From assembly GCA_905221435.1 (NCBI GenBank), contig CAJNDD010000025.1, positions 1-24,885 on the forward strand: a stretch of DNA of 24,885 nucleotides. Direction: 5' to 3'. The notes under the pieces were generated by a model. That model worked only from the letters and a program-made list of their open reading frames with translations, was not told where the DNA came from and searched no databases. Shown here piece after piece: positions 1 through 6,990 of the stretch (its first letter is position 1; each line of letters opens with the position of its first letter). A program made the translations under genes and the position numbers. The stretch comes from a bacterium. Its GTDB lineage: Bacteria > Bacillota > Bacilli > Lactobacillales > Streptococcaceae.

Positions 1-29
1 TATCTTCATAACTCAATTTCATAATAAAA

Positions 30-70
30 CACCCCAAAAGTTAGATTTTTTCTGTCTAACTTTTGGGGTG
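30..70 (-). terminator. Rho-independent terminator after the left-end membrane genes
   Basis: A perfect 16-bp inverted repeat (30-45 with 55-70) encloses a 9-nt loop. Read on the minus strand, the stem ends in GGGGTG and is followed by TTTTATTAT. It lies about 40 bp after the stop of the 129-residue membrane protein gene, so it probably ends that transcript. Confidence 0.8.
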
Positions 71-107
71 CAGTTCATTCACTCACTGTTATTTAATTTC
101 AAATCAG

Positions 108-497
108 CTAAGCCCCAGTTTTATAATCATGTAGCTCTTTTGTCACGATAGCTCCATCCGGTCCGACGTTCACTTCTAGATAAACATCTGGATCGTCGTC
201 GGCTCTACATATCACACTAATTTTCCCCTCCTCAAACCTTTGTGACAATTTCAAGATTCTAACGAAATTATTTTGATTGAACACAACAAAAGCAACTCCC
301 AACAAAAGACCTGCAAATATAATCTTAAAAATCTCTCCTCCAATCGGTTGCCCCAACAAGTCTTTAAAACGGGAAATAAAATCATAGACATAGTAGAAAC
401 CAACTGCAGGAGCCGTAAATAAGAGTGCATTAAAATATAAAAAAGCACCTTTTAAATCCTTTTTCCGTCTTTTCCTCTTCGTTTTGATTTTCGTCAT
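108..497 (-). CDS. Small two-helix membrane protein of unknown function
   Basis: I do not recognise this family. The 129-residue product has a very basic N-terminus (MTKIKTKRKRRKK), two hydrophobic segments at about residues 18-40 and 55-75, then the motif FNQNNFVRILKLSQ and a soluble acidic tail of about 45 residues. The start is uncertain: the ATG at 497 has no good ribosome site and lies inside the upstream membrane gene, giving a 68-bp overlap, so translational coupling or a later non-ATG start is possible. A broken relative with a matching QNN-VR motif lies at 5073-5210, so this family recurs in the array. Its place beside immunity genes suggests, but does not show, a membrane immunity role. 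A terminator follows. Confidence 0.6.
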   Translation of the reverse strand: MTKIKTKRKRRKKDLKGAFLYFNALLFTAPAVGFYYVYDFISRFKDLLGQPIGGEIFKIIFAGLLLGVAFVVFNQNNFVRILKLSQRFEEGKISVICRADDDPDVYLEVNVGPDGAIVTKELHDYKTGA

Positions 498-867
498 CAG
501 GATAAATCATAGTAGTCAGACAAACCGTTTGAGTAGTCACTTGAGCCCTGTTAACATTTCGATACAAGGCTCGTTCTACAAGGATAGTAATAAAAGCAAA
601 CTCTCCTATCCAAATAAGAATAACACTCCAAAAAGCAGTCATACTATAAATTCCTTGTAAAAATAGACTAAAGAAGGAAGTAAGTCCGCCACCGCTAAAC
701 ATAAAGAAAACAACTAATAGAGGAATATGCCGATTCATTCTGCTTGATTTCTCTGTATCTAATAGTTTACTCTTTGGAGCTTCTAAAACTTCGTGGGTCT
801 TACGATCATAATAAATGGCCTTGTCATAATATTGATTCAAATAAAAACGACGTCTTCTAAAAAACAT
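430..867 (-). CDS. Small membrane protein of unknown function
   Basis: The family is not recognised. From the ATG at 867 the product is about 145 residues, beginning MFFRRRRFYLNQYYDKAIYYD. It has a basic, tyrosine-rich cytoplasmic start, two hydrophobic segments at about residues 47-70 and 75-98, and an acidic tail rich in Asp, Glu and Asn. A GTG at 906 would add 13 residues. I prefer the ATG because an AAGAAG-like purine stretch precedes it, though the site is weak either way. The 3' end overlaps the next gene by 68 bp in another frame. The two-helix plan and its position suggest it acts with that neighbour. Confidence 0.6.
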   Translation of the reverse strand: MFFRRRRFYLNQYYDKAIYYDRKTHEVLEAPKSKLLDTEKSSRMNRHIPLLVVFFMFSGGGLTSFFSLFLQGIYSMTAFWSVILIWIGEFAFITILVERALYRNVNRAQVTTQTVCLTTMIYPDDENQNEEEKTEKGFKRCFFIF

Positions 868-1052
868 ATATTTCTTCTTTCTAGTTTCTTTCAGGAAAAG
901 GCGCACATTGCTGACCTTTCCCTTTTGACTTGCATGAAATCAGTCTCTCATCCCATAGATAAACTGTCCTACTAGGATATCATAAACCCTATCTCCCACT
1001 CCTTGCCAAACTGCAAGAAAACTAACTCAAGGTGGACTTTTATCCAAGCAAA
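868..1052 (-). promoter_or_regulatory. Intergenic gap with a degraded copy of the array's promoter module
   Basis: This 185-bp gap holds no gene I can support. On the minus strand, around 978-996, it reads AGGGTTTATGATATCCTAG, which resembles the TTTATGGTATACTGGGAT promoter core at 3382-3390, 5932-5940 and 6927-6935 but with a poorer -10 (TATCCT after TGA). It could be a weak promoter for the two membrane genes. No hairpin like those in the other modules is visible. Confidence 0.35.
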
Positions 1053-1538
1053 CTAGTTCTCGTTATGTTCCTTCTGAAAGGCTTCCATAGCCTTAAACTG
1101 TTCTAGTTCTTTTTCGTTAGCTGGTTGCTTGCCGAGATATTTGTATTCAAAGAAATCTACTCGAGAACTTGGTCCAAATTCACTTTCATTCCATGGCGCA
1201 TAGTCAAAGTCCAAAGAGGCCTTATTATTTTCATCCACCTTAATTGTAAAAGCAGACCACTCCGCCAGACCCTGCTCAATGAATATCTTCTTCATATCTT
1301 CACCTAAAGCAAAAAGATTTACGTAGTCTATTCTGAATTCTGTCTTAGGAATACCAAATAAAGACGGAATATCCATGTAATAATGATATTCCCCATTATA
1401 TTTAAAGAAAAATATCACGCCACCACTAAGCGTCTTATCCACTTCAAAATTAATATAAAGATCATTCCACTCAACTGGGATCATATCATTTACTTTATAT
1501 ACAATCTCTGTCATTTTCTCATTAATCTGTTTTTCCAT
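1053..1538 (-). CDS. DUF600/YezG-family immunity protein, copy 1
   Basis: This 161-residue protein resembles the DUF600 (YezG) family, whose members are antitoxins or immunity proteins paired with LXG/YeeF-type secreted toxins. Visible family features are the N-terminal MIPVEWNDLYINFEV stretch, an aromatic FFFKYNGEYHYYMDIP strand, FDYAPW near residue 113, and the C-terminal FEYKYLGKQP segment. No signal peptide or membrane helix is present, as expected for a cytoplasmic immunity protein. The start is set by a strong CCGGAGG site 5 nt before ATG, shared by its paralogues. It is nearly identical to the copy at 7005-7490 over its first 45 residues and again around FTIKVDE, but differs between. 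It lies 54 bp downstream of the 219-residue gene and is probably co-transcribed with it. Confidence 0.85.
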   Translation of the reverse strand: MEKQINEKMTEIVYKVNDMIPVEWNDLYINFEVDKTLSGGVIFFFKYNGEYHYYMDIPSLFGIPKTEFRIDYVNLFALGEDMKKIFIEQGLAEWSAFTIKVDENNKASLDFDYAPWNESEFGPSSRVDFFEYKYLGKQPANEKELEQFKAMEAFQKEHNEN

Positions 1539-1592
1539 TTTATCCTCCGGTTTAGTTTATACATTTAAGGACAAGCATGAGGCCTAGACTTC

Positions 1593-2252
1593 CTAATCTG
1601 CTTTGAGTTTTTCTTTACAATAATCCACAATGTATTCATTGATCCATTTACTCTTATTATTAAATCCTCCGAATTTATGCTTTGCGATCAAATCTTCTGC
1701 CATTTGGAGTGCCTCTGCATACTGCTCCCGGTGGATCATTAATAGCATTCCTATTAAATCATAACCTACAAGACTAGGTCCGTTCTTGACCGTATAGGCA
1801 TAGAAGTCTTCAAAAGTTGGGAAGCTATTTATAAGTTTTACAACTTCTTCATGCACTTCTGAGAGCACCTCAAAAACCTTGGATTCGACTTTTTCTAAAT
1901 CAAGACCCTCCATTGTCCAGTCTTCTTTGACCATCCTATATGGTAATGATAAACTATCAACTGTAAAAGCTCCAACTGCTCGAAGACTCATGGGCTCCTG
2001 CGAATTACTCGCCATATCAAAAACTTCCCAAAAGATATCATCAAAAATATATGGTTTGATATAAGGGTCAATTGTCAAACGAAACTCATTATCTGGAAAA
2101 TCAATATCAATCATATACGAAACCAAATAGTCTCCAACTTTGTTGAAATAGGCCCAATCTCGAGACTTTAATTGTAATTTTTTTGCTGCATTACGCTGAA
2201 CTTTTTTCAATTCTTTTTTTAGTTGTTTATCTATTTTTGAAAATTTAACCAT
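1593..2252 (-). CDS. Unrecognised 219-residue cytoplasmic protein, copy 1 (putative immunity protein)
   Basis: I cannot assign a family. The protein begins with a lysine-rich helix (LKKELKKVQRNAAKKLQL), followed by a mixed alpha/beta region with RDWAYFNKVGDYLVSY and IKPYIFDDIFWEVFDM, then a largely helical C-terminal half ending WINEYIVDYCKEKLKAD. There is no membrane segment or signal peptide. A GAGG site precedes the ATG at 2252. It sits between two DUF600 genes with gaps of about 50 bp, and the same three-gene order recurs at 7005-8735. The second copy is about 80% identical by eye, with differences clustered around residues 100-115 and 150-195. Context suggests an immunity protein; this is inference. 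Confidence 0.75.
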   Translation of the reverse strand: MVKFSKIDKQLKKELKKVQRNAAKKLQLKSRDWAYFNKVGDYLVSYMIDIDFPDNEFRLTIDPYIKPYIFDDIFWEVFDMASNSQEPMSLRAVGAFTVDSLSLPYRMVKEDWTMEGLDLEKVESKVFEVLSEVHEEVVKLINSFPTFEDFYAYTVKNGPSLVGYDLIGMLLMIHREQYAEALQMAEDLIAKHKFGGFNNKSKWINEYIVDYCKEKLKAD

Positions 2253-2297
2253 TGAATTTCCTCACTAATCTGGTCTGAAAACTCTTATCCAAACAAA

Positions 2298-2783
2298 CTA
2301 TTTGCCATTATGCTCTCTTTGAAAGGCTTCCATAGCCTTGAACTGCTCAAGTTCTTTTTCGTTAGCTGGTTGCTTGCCGAGATATTTGTATTCAAATAAG
2401 TCCATTCGGGCACTTGGACCATAACCGCTTTTCAACCATGGAGCGTAGTCATATTCTACTGAAAGCTTGTTATTTTCATCTAAATGGATGATACAAATAT
2501 ACCAATCTGCCAAGTCATTTTCAATAAACACTCTTTTCAGGTCTTCTGATTTTTTAAATAAAACCTTATTTTCATTTAAAACTTCCATCATAGATTGACC
2601 AAAATCCTCTGGCATTTCAAGATGGTAATGATAGTGATTTTTATATTTGAAAAAGAAATAAGCCCCTCCACTGTAGGTCTTGTCCATCTCGATTACAATA
2701 TACAAATCATCCCATTCAACTGGGATCATATCGTTGGCTTGATGCACAATTTCGATAATTTTTTCATTAATTTGTTGTTCCAT
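2298..2783 (-). CDS. DUF600/YezG-family immunity protein, copy 2
   Basis: This 161-residue paralogue starts MEQQINEKIIEIVHQAND, with GGAGG 5-7 nt upstream of the ATG at 2783. A longer in-frame ATG at 2819 lacks that site. It keeps the WDDLYI, FFFKYK, YDYAPW and FEYKYLGKQP features of the family. It is the most divergent of the five in its central region (residues about 28-105), for example DLYIVIEMDKTYSGGAYF and DWYICIIHLDE, while its last 40 residues are nearly the same as in copies 1 and 3. That contrast suggests the middle recognises a partner toxin, or that gene conversion has kept the ends alike. Both readings are inference. Confidence 0.82.
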   Translation of the reverse strand: MEQQINEKIIEIVHQANDMIPVEWDDLYIVIEMDKTYSGGAYFFFKYKNHYHYHLEMPEDFGQSMMEVLNENKVLFKKSEDLKRVFIENDLADWYICIIHLDENNKLSVEYDYAPWLKSGYGPSARMDLFEYKYLGKQPANEKELEQFKAMEAFQREHNGK

Positions 2784-2853
2784 ATTATCCTCCGGTTCGC
2801 GATAACAGCAAGGCTCCAAAAATCACATTCTTCAAAATGTAATCAAGCTTACT

Positions 2854-3339
2854 CTACTTTTGATTATGCTCCTTCTGAAAGGCTTCCATGGCCTCGAACT
2901 GTTCTAGTTCTTTTTCATTAGCTGGTTGCTTGCCTAAATATTTATATTGAAAAAAAGAGGTTCTAGCGCTTGGCCCAAAGCCACTTTCGAGCCATGGGGC
3001 ATAATCAAAGTCCACTGATAACTTATTATTTTCATCCAAATGAATCAAGCCTGCTGACCAATCGCTTAATCCGTTATCCATGAATACTTTTTTTAGTTCC
3101 TGAGCTTTCTTAAATAGTAAACGATATTCGTCAAAAAATTCTGATTTAGATACACCAAATTCTTGAGGAATATAAAAGAAATAATGGTACTTTCCTTTGT
3201 ATTTAAAGAAGAAATAAATTTCTCCACTCAAAGTTCTATCCACTTCAAAATTGATATACAAATCATCCCACTCAACCGGAATCATATCATTAACTTGATG
3301 CACGATTTCGATAATTTTTTCATTAATCTGTTTTTCCAT
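2854..3339 (-). CDS. DUF600/YezG-family immunity protein, copy 3
   Basis: A 161-residue DUF600 protein beginning MEKQINEKIIEIVHQVND at the ATG at 3339, which has GGAGG 6 nt upstream; the in-frame ATG at 3351 overlaps that ribosome site and is unlikely. It carries DLYINFEVDRTLSGEIYFFFKY, the YFFYIPQEFG strand, FDYAPWLESGFGPSARTSFF and YKYLGKQP. It is very close to copy 5 (8250-8735), more so than to its immediate neighbours, which fits array expansion by duplication and shuffling. It is the first gene after the promoter-like element at 3382-3390 and probably leads a unit containing copies 3 and 2, the 219-residue gene and copy 1. Confidence 0.83.
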   Translation of the reverse strand: MEKQINEKIIEIVHQVNDMIPVEWDDLYINFEVDRTLSGEIYFFFKYKGKYHYFFYIPQEFGVSKSEFFDEYRLLFKKAQELKKVFMDNGLSDWSAGLIHLDENNKLSVDFDYAPWLESGFGPSARTSFFQYKYLGKQPANEKELEQFEAMEAFQKEHNQK

Positions 3340-3381
3340 ATTATCCTCCATTTCATTCTATCATTGTTCCACTACAATCCT

Positions 3382-3390
3382 AGTATACCA
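3382..3390 (-). promoter_or_regulatory. Extended -10 promoter element upstream of DUF600 copy 3
   Basis: On the minus strand this reads TGGTATACT inside TTTATGGTATACTAGGAT, an extended -10 (TG-n-TATACT). No convincing -35 is visible 17 bp upstream. It lies between the terminator at 3423-3441 and the start at 3339. The same core is found at 5932-5940 and 6927-6935. Confidence 0.55.
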
Positions 3391-3422
3391 TAAAGAATGC
3401 TTTCCTCGTTTTCCTAGCTAAA

Positions 3423-3441
3423 AACCACCCTTGGGGTGGTT
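3423..3441 (-). terminator. Terminator after the DUF6985/DUF2004-like gene
   Basis: On the minus strand AACCACCC-CAA-GGGTGGTT is followed directly by TTTT. The stem is 8 bp with a 3-nt loop. It lies about 50 bp after the stop at 3494 and separates that gene from the DUF600 unit. Confidence 0.75.
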
Positions 3442-3493
3442 AAGTCACAATCAGTTTTCTCCTGAATTAGTCCGTTATCAAGAAAGAAACTAT

Positions 3494-3973
3494 CTATAAA
3501 AGTATATCTTGAGGACCAATCTCAGACAATACGCCATTGGTAAATTTTATCCCTAGTCCGTTATCCTTGTCCCAATCACAATCACATAAAAAACCAACTT
3601 CGTCAACAGTTTCATCAAAAGTTAAAGGAAACATCATTTGTTTGGGGTTCAACAGAGAAAAAATTTCTTCTTCATTTCCAATTTTATCTAAAAAGTATTG
3701 TTTTTCACTGCTATCGGTATAACCAGAAACAATCTCTGAGATTTTGTTATGATAGTAAGATACAACAGCAGTATTCGCTTCCTTTATCATTTCCTCTTGA
3801 TGTTCTTTAAAAAAGATATAGGCTCTTTCTTGATTGACTTCAAATTCTCCATCTTCATCTGCATCAATAATCATTTCTAAAACATACTGCTCACCAAAAA
3901 TAGTGACGGTCATATCTCGAGTCCAACCATAATTAAATGTTAGTTTACCAAAAATGTGATGATTCAATTCCAT
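3494..3973 (-). CDS. DUF6985/DUF2004-like immunity-type protein
   Basis: This 159-residue, strongly acidic cytoplasmic protein ends with DCDWDKDNGLGIKF, then NGVLSEIGPQDILL. That ending resembles the C-terminal signature (DxxHGxGIxFxNGxxxxxGxQD) I associate with DUF2004/DUF6985 proteins, which often occur in polymorphic-toxin immunity clusters. The N-terminal third (HIFGKLTFNYGW, VTIFGEQYVLEM) looks like beta strands, and the middle is helical. No membrane segment is present. The ATG at 3973 has only a weak ribosome site. It lies between a membrane-protein gene upstream and a terminator downstream. The domain name is from memory of the motif; the immunity role is inferred from context. Confidence 0.65.
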   Translation of the reverse strand: MELNHHIFGKLTFNYGWTRDMTVTIFGEQYVLEMIIDADEDGEFEVNQERAYIFFKEHQEEMIKEANTAVVSYYHNKISEIVSGYTDSSEKQYFLDKIGNEEEIFSLLNPKQMMFPLTFDETVDEVGFLCDCDWDKDNGLGIKFTNGVLSEIGPQDILL

Positions 3974-4052
3974 TATTTACAACTGCCTCTCTAGAATCCT
4001 AATATATTTTACTGCTCTGTTTAGAACACCGATTTCCTCACATTGTCTCTTC

Positions 4053-4919
4053 CTACAACTGTCCACTTTTTACCAGTTTTTTATAGTATCGTTTGCTGTA
4101 CCATTCTCGCTCCGATATCTTTAAATAAGCCTTATACTCTTCTGGGTATTTGTAGATATAGTAGGCTTGAAAGATATGGACATTGATCATAAAGGCGATA
4201 AAATGAGCTCCAATGACAAACCAAACCGGCAAAAACAAGCCTAAAATATAGAAATACCACTGAAGAGGGACTTGATATAGCAGATGATAGACCAGCGACA
4301 CTGGAAAGAGAACTGCCGTGATTCCAGAAAGAATCCTGACTAGCTGCTTGAGGATTGACTTTTCCTCTTGATCATTTAATCTGCGCTTGAGATTCTGGAT
4401 GCTATTGAGAATAATCCAGAAAAAGAGGGCCATGCCTACCCCAAGCTCAAGCCAGAAGCCCAGCCATGTATAGGCATCATAGGCCACTGCACTGGCAAAG
4501 TACAGTCCTGATATGAAAGCGCAAATGGACATGGCAAAATAGAAAGGAAAGTAGGTCCAAAGCTGGCTGGTCAAGCGTTTTTTGGGCCAAAAAACAAGCA
4601 CCATTCCTACATAGGATATCGCATATACCGTCAGATTAAAGGGCTTTAGAAAGCTACTCATGTTATGAATCAGCAATCCTGCTTCCAGAGAAATGACATG
4701 AACATCGCTATCTGCACCTATCAACTCTGGTATCCCGATTAATACGCCATAGATCAGAATCCCTGAAAAGCAAAATCCAAGAATAATCACTGTAAAGAGG
4801 CGGTTGATGATACCCATATGAATGGGGTTGGGCATACCTGCGGTCAGAGCAAAATCCCCCTGGGTCACAATGCGCTTACTTCTTTCAAAATCTGCACCGA
4901 AAATACGGATGTCTTTCAT
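4053..4919 (-). CDS. Multi-pass membrane protein of unknown function
   Basis: The 288-residue product has a short soluble N-terminus (MKDIRIFGADFERSKR) and about six or seven hydrophobic segments at roughly residues 38-62, 95-112, 122-142, 146-168, 195-215 and 222-250. It ends in a basic, tyrosine-rich cytoplasmic tail (EWYSKRYYKKLVKSGQL). I recognise no family or catalytic motif. The start is supported by TTGGAG upstream of the ATG at 4919, and that ATG overlaps the stop of a 19-codon ORF (4916-4975), suggesting translational coupling. Membrane immunity proteins against pore-forming or membrane-depolarising toxins look like this, but nothing here proves it. Confidence 0.75.
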   Translation of the reverse strand: MKDIRIFGADFERSKRIVTQGDFALTAGMPNPIHMGIINRLFTVIILGFCFSGILIYGVLIGIPELIGADSDVHVISLEAGLLIHNMSSFLKPFNLTVYAISYVGMVLVFWPKKRLTSQLWTYFPFYFAMSICAFISGLYFASAVAYDAYTWLGFWLELGVGMALFFWIILNSIQNLKRRLNDQEEKSILKQLVRILSGITAVLFPVSLVYHLLYQVPLQWYFYILGLFLPVWFVIGAHFIAFMINVHIFQAYYIYKYPEEYKAYLKISEREWYSKRYYKKLVKSGQL

Positions 4920-4975
4920 TTTTTATCTCCAAATTTCATCTGGCAGAATGCCATATATTCTTGAAAATCTTCCAT
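4916..4975 (-). CDS. Possible 19-codon leader or gene remnant coupled to the membrane protein gene
   Basis: A short ORF (MEDFQEYMAFCQMKFGDKK) ends in TGA that overlaps the ATG of the membrane protein gene as ATGA. An in-frame stop lies four codons upstream of its ATG. Its 3' end contains the GGAG that serves the next gene. It may be a leader peptide, the last codons of a deleted gene, or chance. Confidence 0.25.
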   Translation of the reverse strand: MEDFQEYMAFCQMKFGDKK

Positions 4976-5072
4976 TTGAGGAGGGCATCACATAGCAACT
5001 CTCGTAGCAGCTACACCTCGCTTCGTTCAAGATACAGAACTCACTTTCTAGGATTTGACTGTTCCCTAACAC

Positions 5073-5210
5073 TTAGTTACACATTTCGCTCTCCGGTTCT
5101 TTCTTGAACAAGATTTTCCCTTGACTGTAGAGCTTCATAATCTTTACAAAACGAACGGGATTGTTTTGGTTGTACACCAAAAAGAGCACGAAGAACAGAA
5201 GATAAAAAAT
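5073..5210 (-). pseudogene. Remnant of a small QNN-VR membrane protein gene
   Basis: Directly after two stop codons ending the SUFU gene, the same frame continues for 45 codons (IFYLLFFVLFLVYNQNNPVR, then FVKIMKLYSQGKILFKKEPE) to a TAA at 5073-5075. It matches residues from about 55 of the 129-residue membrane protein at 108-497 (IFKIIFAGLLLGVAFVVFNQ, then NNFVRILKLSQRFEEGKIS): the second helix, the QNN-VR motif and the start of the tail. It has no start codon or ribosome site of its own and lacks the N-terminal half and the acidic tail. It looks like the 3' piece of a relative cut off when the SUFU cassette was inserted or recombined. The gap from here to the next gene (4976-5072) shows nothing further. 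Confidence 0.65.
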
Positions 5211-5213
5211 TTA

Positions 5214-5786
5214 TTACACTACAGAAGGCCTCATAAAATCATAAACATCTATCTGATGCTCTTCAAACAATGCTTCTAACTTCTGCGCTCCTACTTCGGC
5301 TCCATGCTTTTCTATAAATTGAAGCTCAGCTTCTGTAATAGGGATAGCTTGTAGCCACGTAACATACTCTTCATCAAAATCAAAAGACTCCAGTTCCCAC
5401 AAGAAAGGCTGAGTGAAAAATATATGATTTACTTTCGCATTTGGGTAGTAATTTCTAATTATATTTGGATAGACTGCACCAGGAGAGATGCTATATTCTC
5501 CTCTCACGATATTAAAACCACAATCTGCTATAATATTTGGAAAATATTCCAGCTCTGCATCAGCTGCTCCAATGATTTCAACTCTTAAAGGCTTATCATT
5601 TATTCGACGATAAATGGTATATTCTGATAAACCGATTGTTGCTGCAGTTGTTAAATCATCGTCCGGACGATTCTCTCCAATAAATAAATCTAATTTGTTA
5701 TCGTGATTTCTAAATGTATAGGCTTGAGGAACTCCCCCTACAGCTCTGGCTATTTCCTGTGTAATTTTAATTTTATCGTATTTCAT
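5214..5786 (-). CDS. SUFU (suppressor-of-fused) domain protein, probable immunity protein
   Basis: This 190-residue protein has features of the bacterial SUFU domain: an early TAATIGLSEYTIYRR strand region, a central NIIADCGFNIVRGEYSISPG segment, and a C-terminal FLWELESF...VTWLQAIPITEAELQFIEKHG followed by LFEEHQIDVYDFMRPSVV. The WxxxIPITEAE and DVxxxxRPS elements are typical of the family. Bacterial SUFU-domain proteins often act as immunity proteins in polymorphic toxin loci; the toxin partner is not visible here. An AGGAG site stands 6 nt before the ATG at 5786. It is transcribed from its own probable promoter at 5932-5940 and is followed, in the same frame after two stops, by a broken membrane gene. 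Confidence 0.8.
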   Translation of the reverse strand: MKYDKIKITQEIARAVGGVPQAYTFRNHDNKLDLFIGENRPDDDLTTAATIGLSEYTIYRRINDKPLRVEIIGAADAELEYFPNIIADCGFNIVRGEYSISPGAVYPNIIRNYYPNAKVNHIFFTQPFLWELESFDFDEEYVTWLQAIPITEAELQFIEKHGAEVGAQKLEALFEEHQIDVYDFMRPSVV

Positions 5787-5931
5787 TTGATTCTCCTCTT
5801 AAAGTTTGCTCCAGCATGAGCTATGTTATCTTTCAGTTTCACTACACTCTTATGGAAATTCTCACAAAAGGCGTTAGAGTTTGATGATACCTCTGCCAGA
5901 TTATCACCAAATTAACTGACTCTATAATCCC

Positions 5932-5940
5932 AGTATACCA
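5932..5940 (-). promoter_or_regulatory. Extended -10 promoter element for the SUFU gene
   Basis: The minus strand reads TGGTATACT within TTTATGGTATACTGGGAT. No good -35 is seen. The leader to the start at 5786 would be about 140 nt and contains GGTGATAATCTGGC, also found in copy B. Confidence 0.55.
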
Positions 5941-5976
5941 TAAACCCTATGGACTAGCGTTTGAAAAACAATAAAA

Positions 5977-5995
5977 GACCACCTCGAGGGTAGTC
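5977..5995 (-). terminator. Terminator after the Imm47-like gene
   Basis: On the minus strand GACTACC-CTCGA-GGTGGTC forms a 7-bp stem (one G-T pair) and is followed by TTTTATT. It lies 25 bp past the stop at 6020. Confidence 0.7.
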
Positions 5996-6019
5996 CTTTG
6001 TTATCAATCGTCCATTTCA

Positions 6020-6829
6020 TTATTTTACAAGTTCTTCAACTGGATGGCCGTAAAAATATTTCATACCTTCCATCCAGTCTTTGTCTGATAAGTCATCAAT
6101 ATAACGAACCATCAAATCAATTTCATTTTTTGAAATAAGAGTATTGGTATCCACTGGGACCTGCTTGCCTGTGTATATAGAGAGAAGGGAAGCCTGAAGA
6201 TAAAGATGATATTTCTGTTCCTTTTGAGCAGCGATGTATAGAGCAGTCATAATTTCTTGTGTAAATAAACCAGGAAAAACCTGAAGAGTTTTATAATAAT
6301 AGCAATCTAAGTTCTTGTTCTTTATTACATCAAAATATAAACTTCCAACTTCTTCTAATCTTGCATTTTCCTCTATAATTGAACGATAGTTGAGAAAGCT
6401 ATCCAAAGCATCTTGAATAGCGTACTCCACTTCGGTTTCAGTATCTTCCCACTCCTCCCACAGAGTAAGAAGGTAAGGAACGACTTCATAGGACATTGTT
6501 TCCACAGCGCCAGCGACAAAAGTAAATACCGCAAATTCTGAAGCCGAACTTAAAAAATGAAAATTTTCAACCTTTTTTAAATCATCATGTGTACAAACTG
6601 AACAAAACAATCGAATACAAAGATTGAGCACGGCTTCATCTTTTGTCTGGTTCATCAAGTCAATCAGCACGTTTTTTACTGTAAAATCTCCCTTTTTTAA
6701 GATTTCAGCAATCAGCAATACACATTCTCTCTTATCATTTACTGAAAGTAAGCCCCTTTTTAAATCTTCCAGCGCTACTGAACTAACGTGACCGAACGAC
6801 ATTCCTGGCATTAACAGTTTGTTTCCCAT
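6020..6829 (-). CDS. Imm47-like helical immunity protein
   Basis: This 269-residue protein appears entirely helical, with no membrane segment. The stretch VLIDLMNQTKDEAVLNLCIR followed by LFCSVCTHDDL resembles what I recall of the Imm47 immunity family of polymorphic toxin systems; the assignment is from memory and moderately sure. Later segments (EYAIQDALDSFLNY, YYKTLQVFPGLFTQEIMTALY) suggest HEAT-like helical repeats. The start is placed at the ATG at 6829, 7 nt after AAGGAG; the ATG at 6835 touches the ribosome site. It has its own upstream promoter element (6927-6935) and a downstream terminator (5977-5995), so it forms a single-gene unit. Confidence 0.7.
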   Translation of the reverse strand: MGNKLLMPGMSFGHVSSVALEDLKRGLLSVNDKRECVLLIAEILKKGDFTVKNVLIDLMNQTKDEAVLNLCIRLFCSVCTHDDLKKVENFHFLSSASEFAVFTFVAGAVETMSYEVVPYLLTLWEEWEDTETEVEYAIQDALDSFLNYRSIIEENARLEEVGSLYFDVIKNKNLDCYYYKTLQVFPGLFTQEIMTALYIAAQKEQKYHLYLQASLLSIYTGKQVPVDTNTLISKNEIDLMVRYIDDLSDKDWMEGMKYFYGHPVEELVK

Positions 6830-6926
6830 CCCCATTCTCCTTTTATTTCAATACTTTTTTGGAAATTCGTTACTTGCTTTCTTACCGGTGCCAGATTATC
6901 ACCAAATCTACTAGCTTTACAATCCC

Positions 6927-6935
6927 AGTATACCA
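6927..6935 (-). promoter_or_regulatory. Extended -10 promoter element for the Imm47-like gene
   Basis: The minus strand reads TGGTATACT in TTTGTGGTATACTGGGAT. The leader to the start at 6829 is about 90 nt. The TTGACA at 6957-6962 is 24 bp away, too far to be its -35. Confidence 0.55.
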
Positions 6936-6971
6936 CAAACCCTATAGTTCAACGTTTGTCAAATCACAAAA

Positions 6972-6990
6972 GACCACCTCGAGGGTGGTC
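6972..6990 (-). terminator. Terminator after DUF600 copy 4
   Basis: A perfect 7-bp stem (GACCACC with GGTGGTC) and 5-nt loop are followed on the minus strand by TTTTGTG. It lies 15 bp after the stop at 7005. Confidence 0.75.

Larger units (their letters stand above)
1036..2790. repeat. About 1.75-kb duplicated block, left copy
   Basis: The block holds DUF600 copy 1, the 219-residue gene copy 1 and DUF600 copy 2, in that left-to-right order. The spacers match the right copy closely: TGAATTTCCTCACTAATCTG before the 219-residue gene, and TTTATACATTTAAGGACAAG between it and the next gene. Edges are approximate. The right copy is at about 6988-8740. Confidence 0.75.
5895..5998 (-). repeat. 104-bp terminator-promoter module, copy A
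   Basis: This segment and 6890-6993 are about 80% alike by eye over 104 bp. Reading on the minus strand, each contains the terminator of the gene before it, a linker with AGGGTTT, an extended -10 (TGGTATACT) and the leader motif GGTGATAATCTGGC. The core also appears, more diverged, at 3382-3441. The modules sit exactly between cassettes, so they can serve both as expression units and as homology for recombination. Confidence 0.7.

Noticed and set aside
6957..6962. TTGACA as a -35 box for the promoter at 6927-6935
   Set aside because: The spacer would be 24 bp, and copy A of the module lacks the hexamer.
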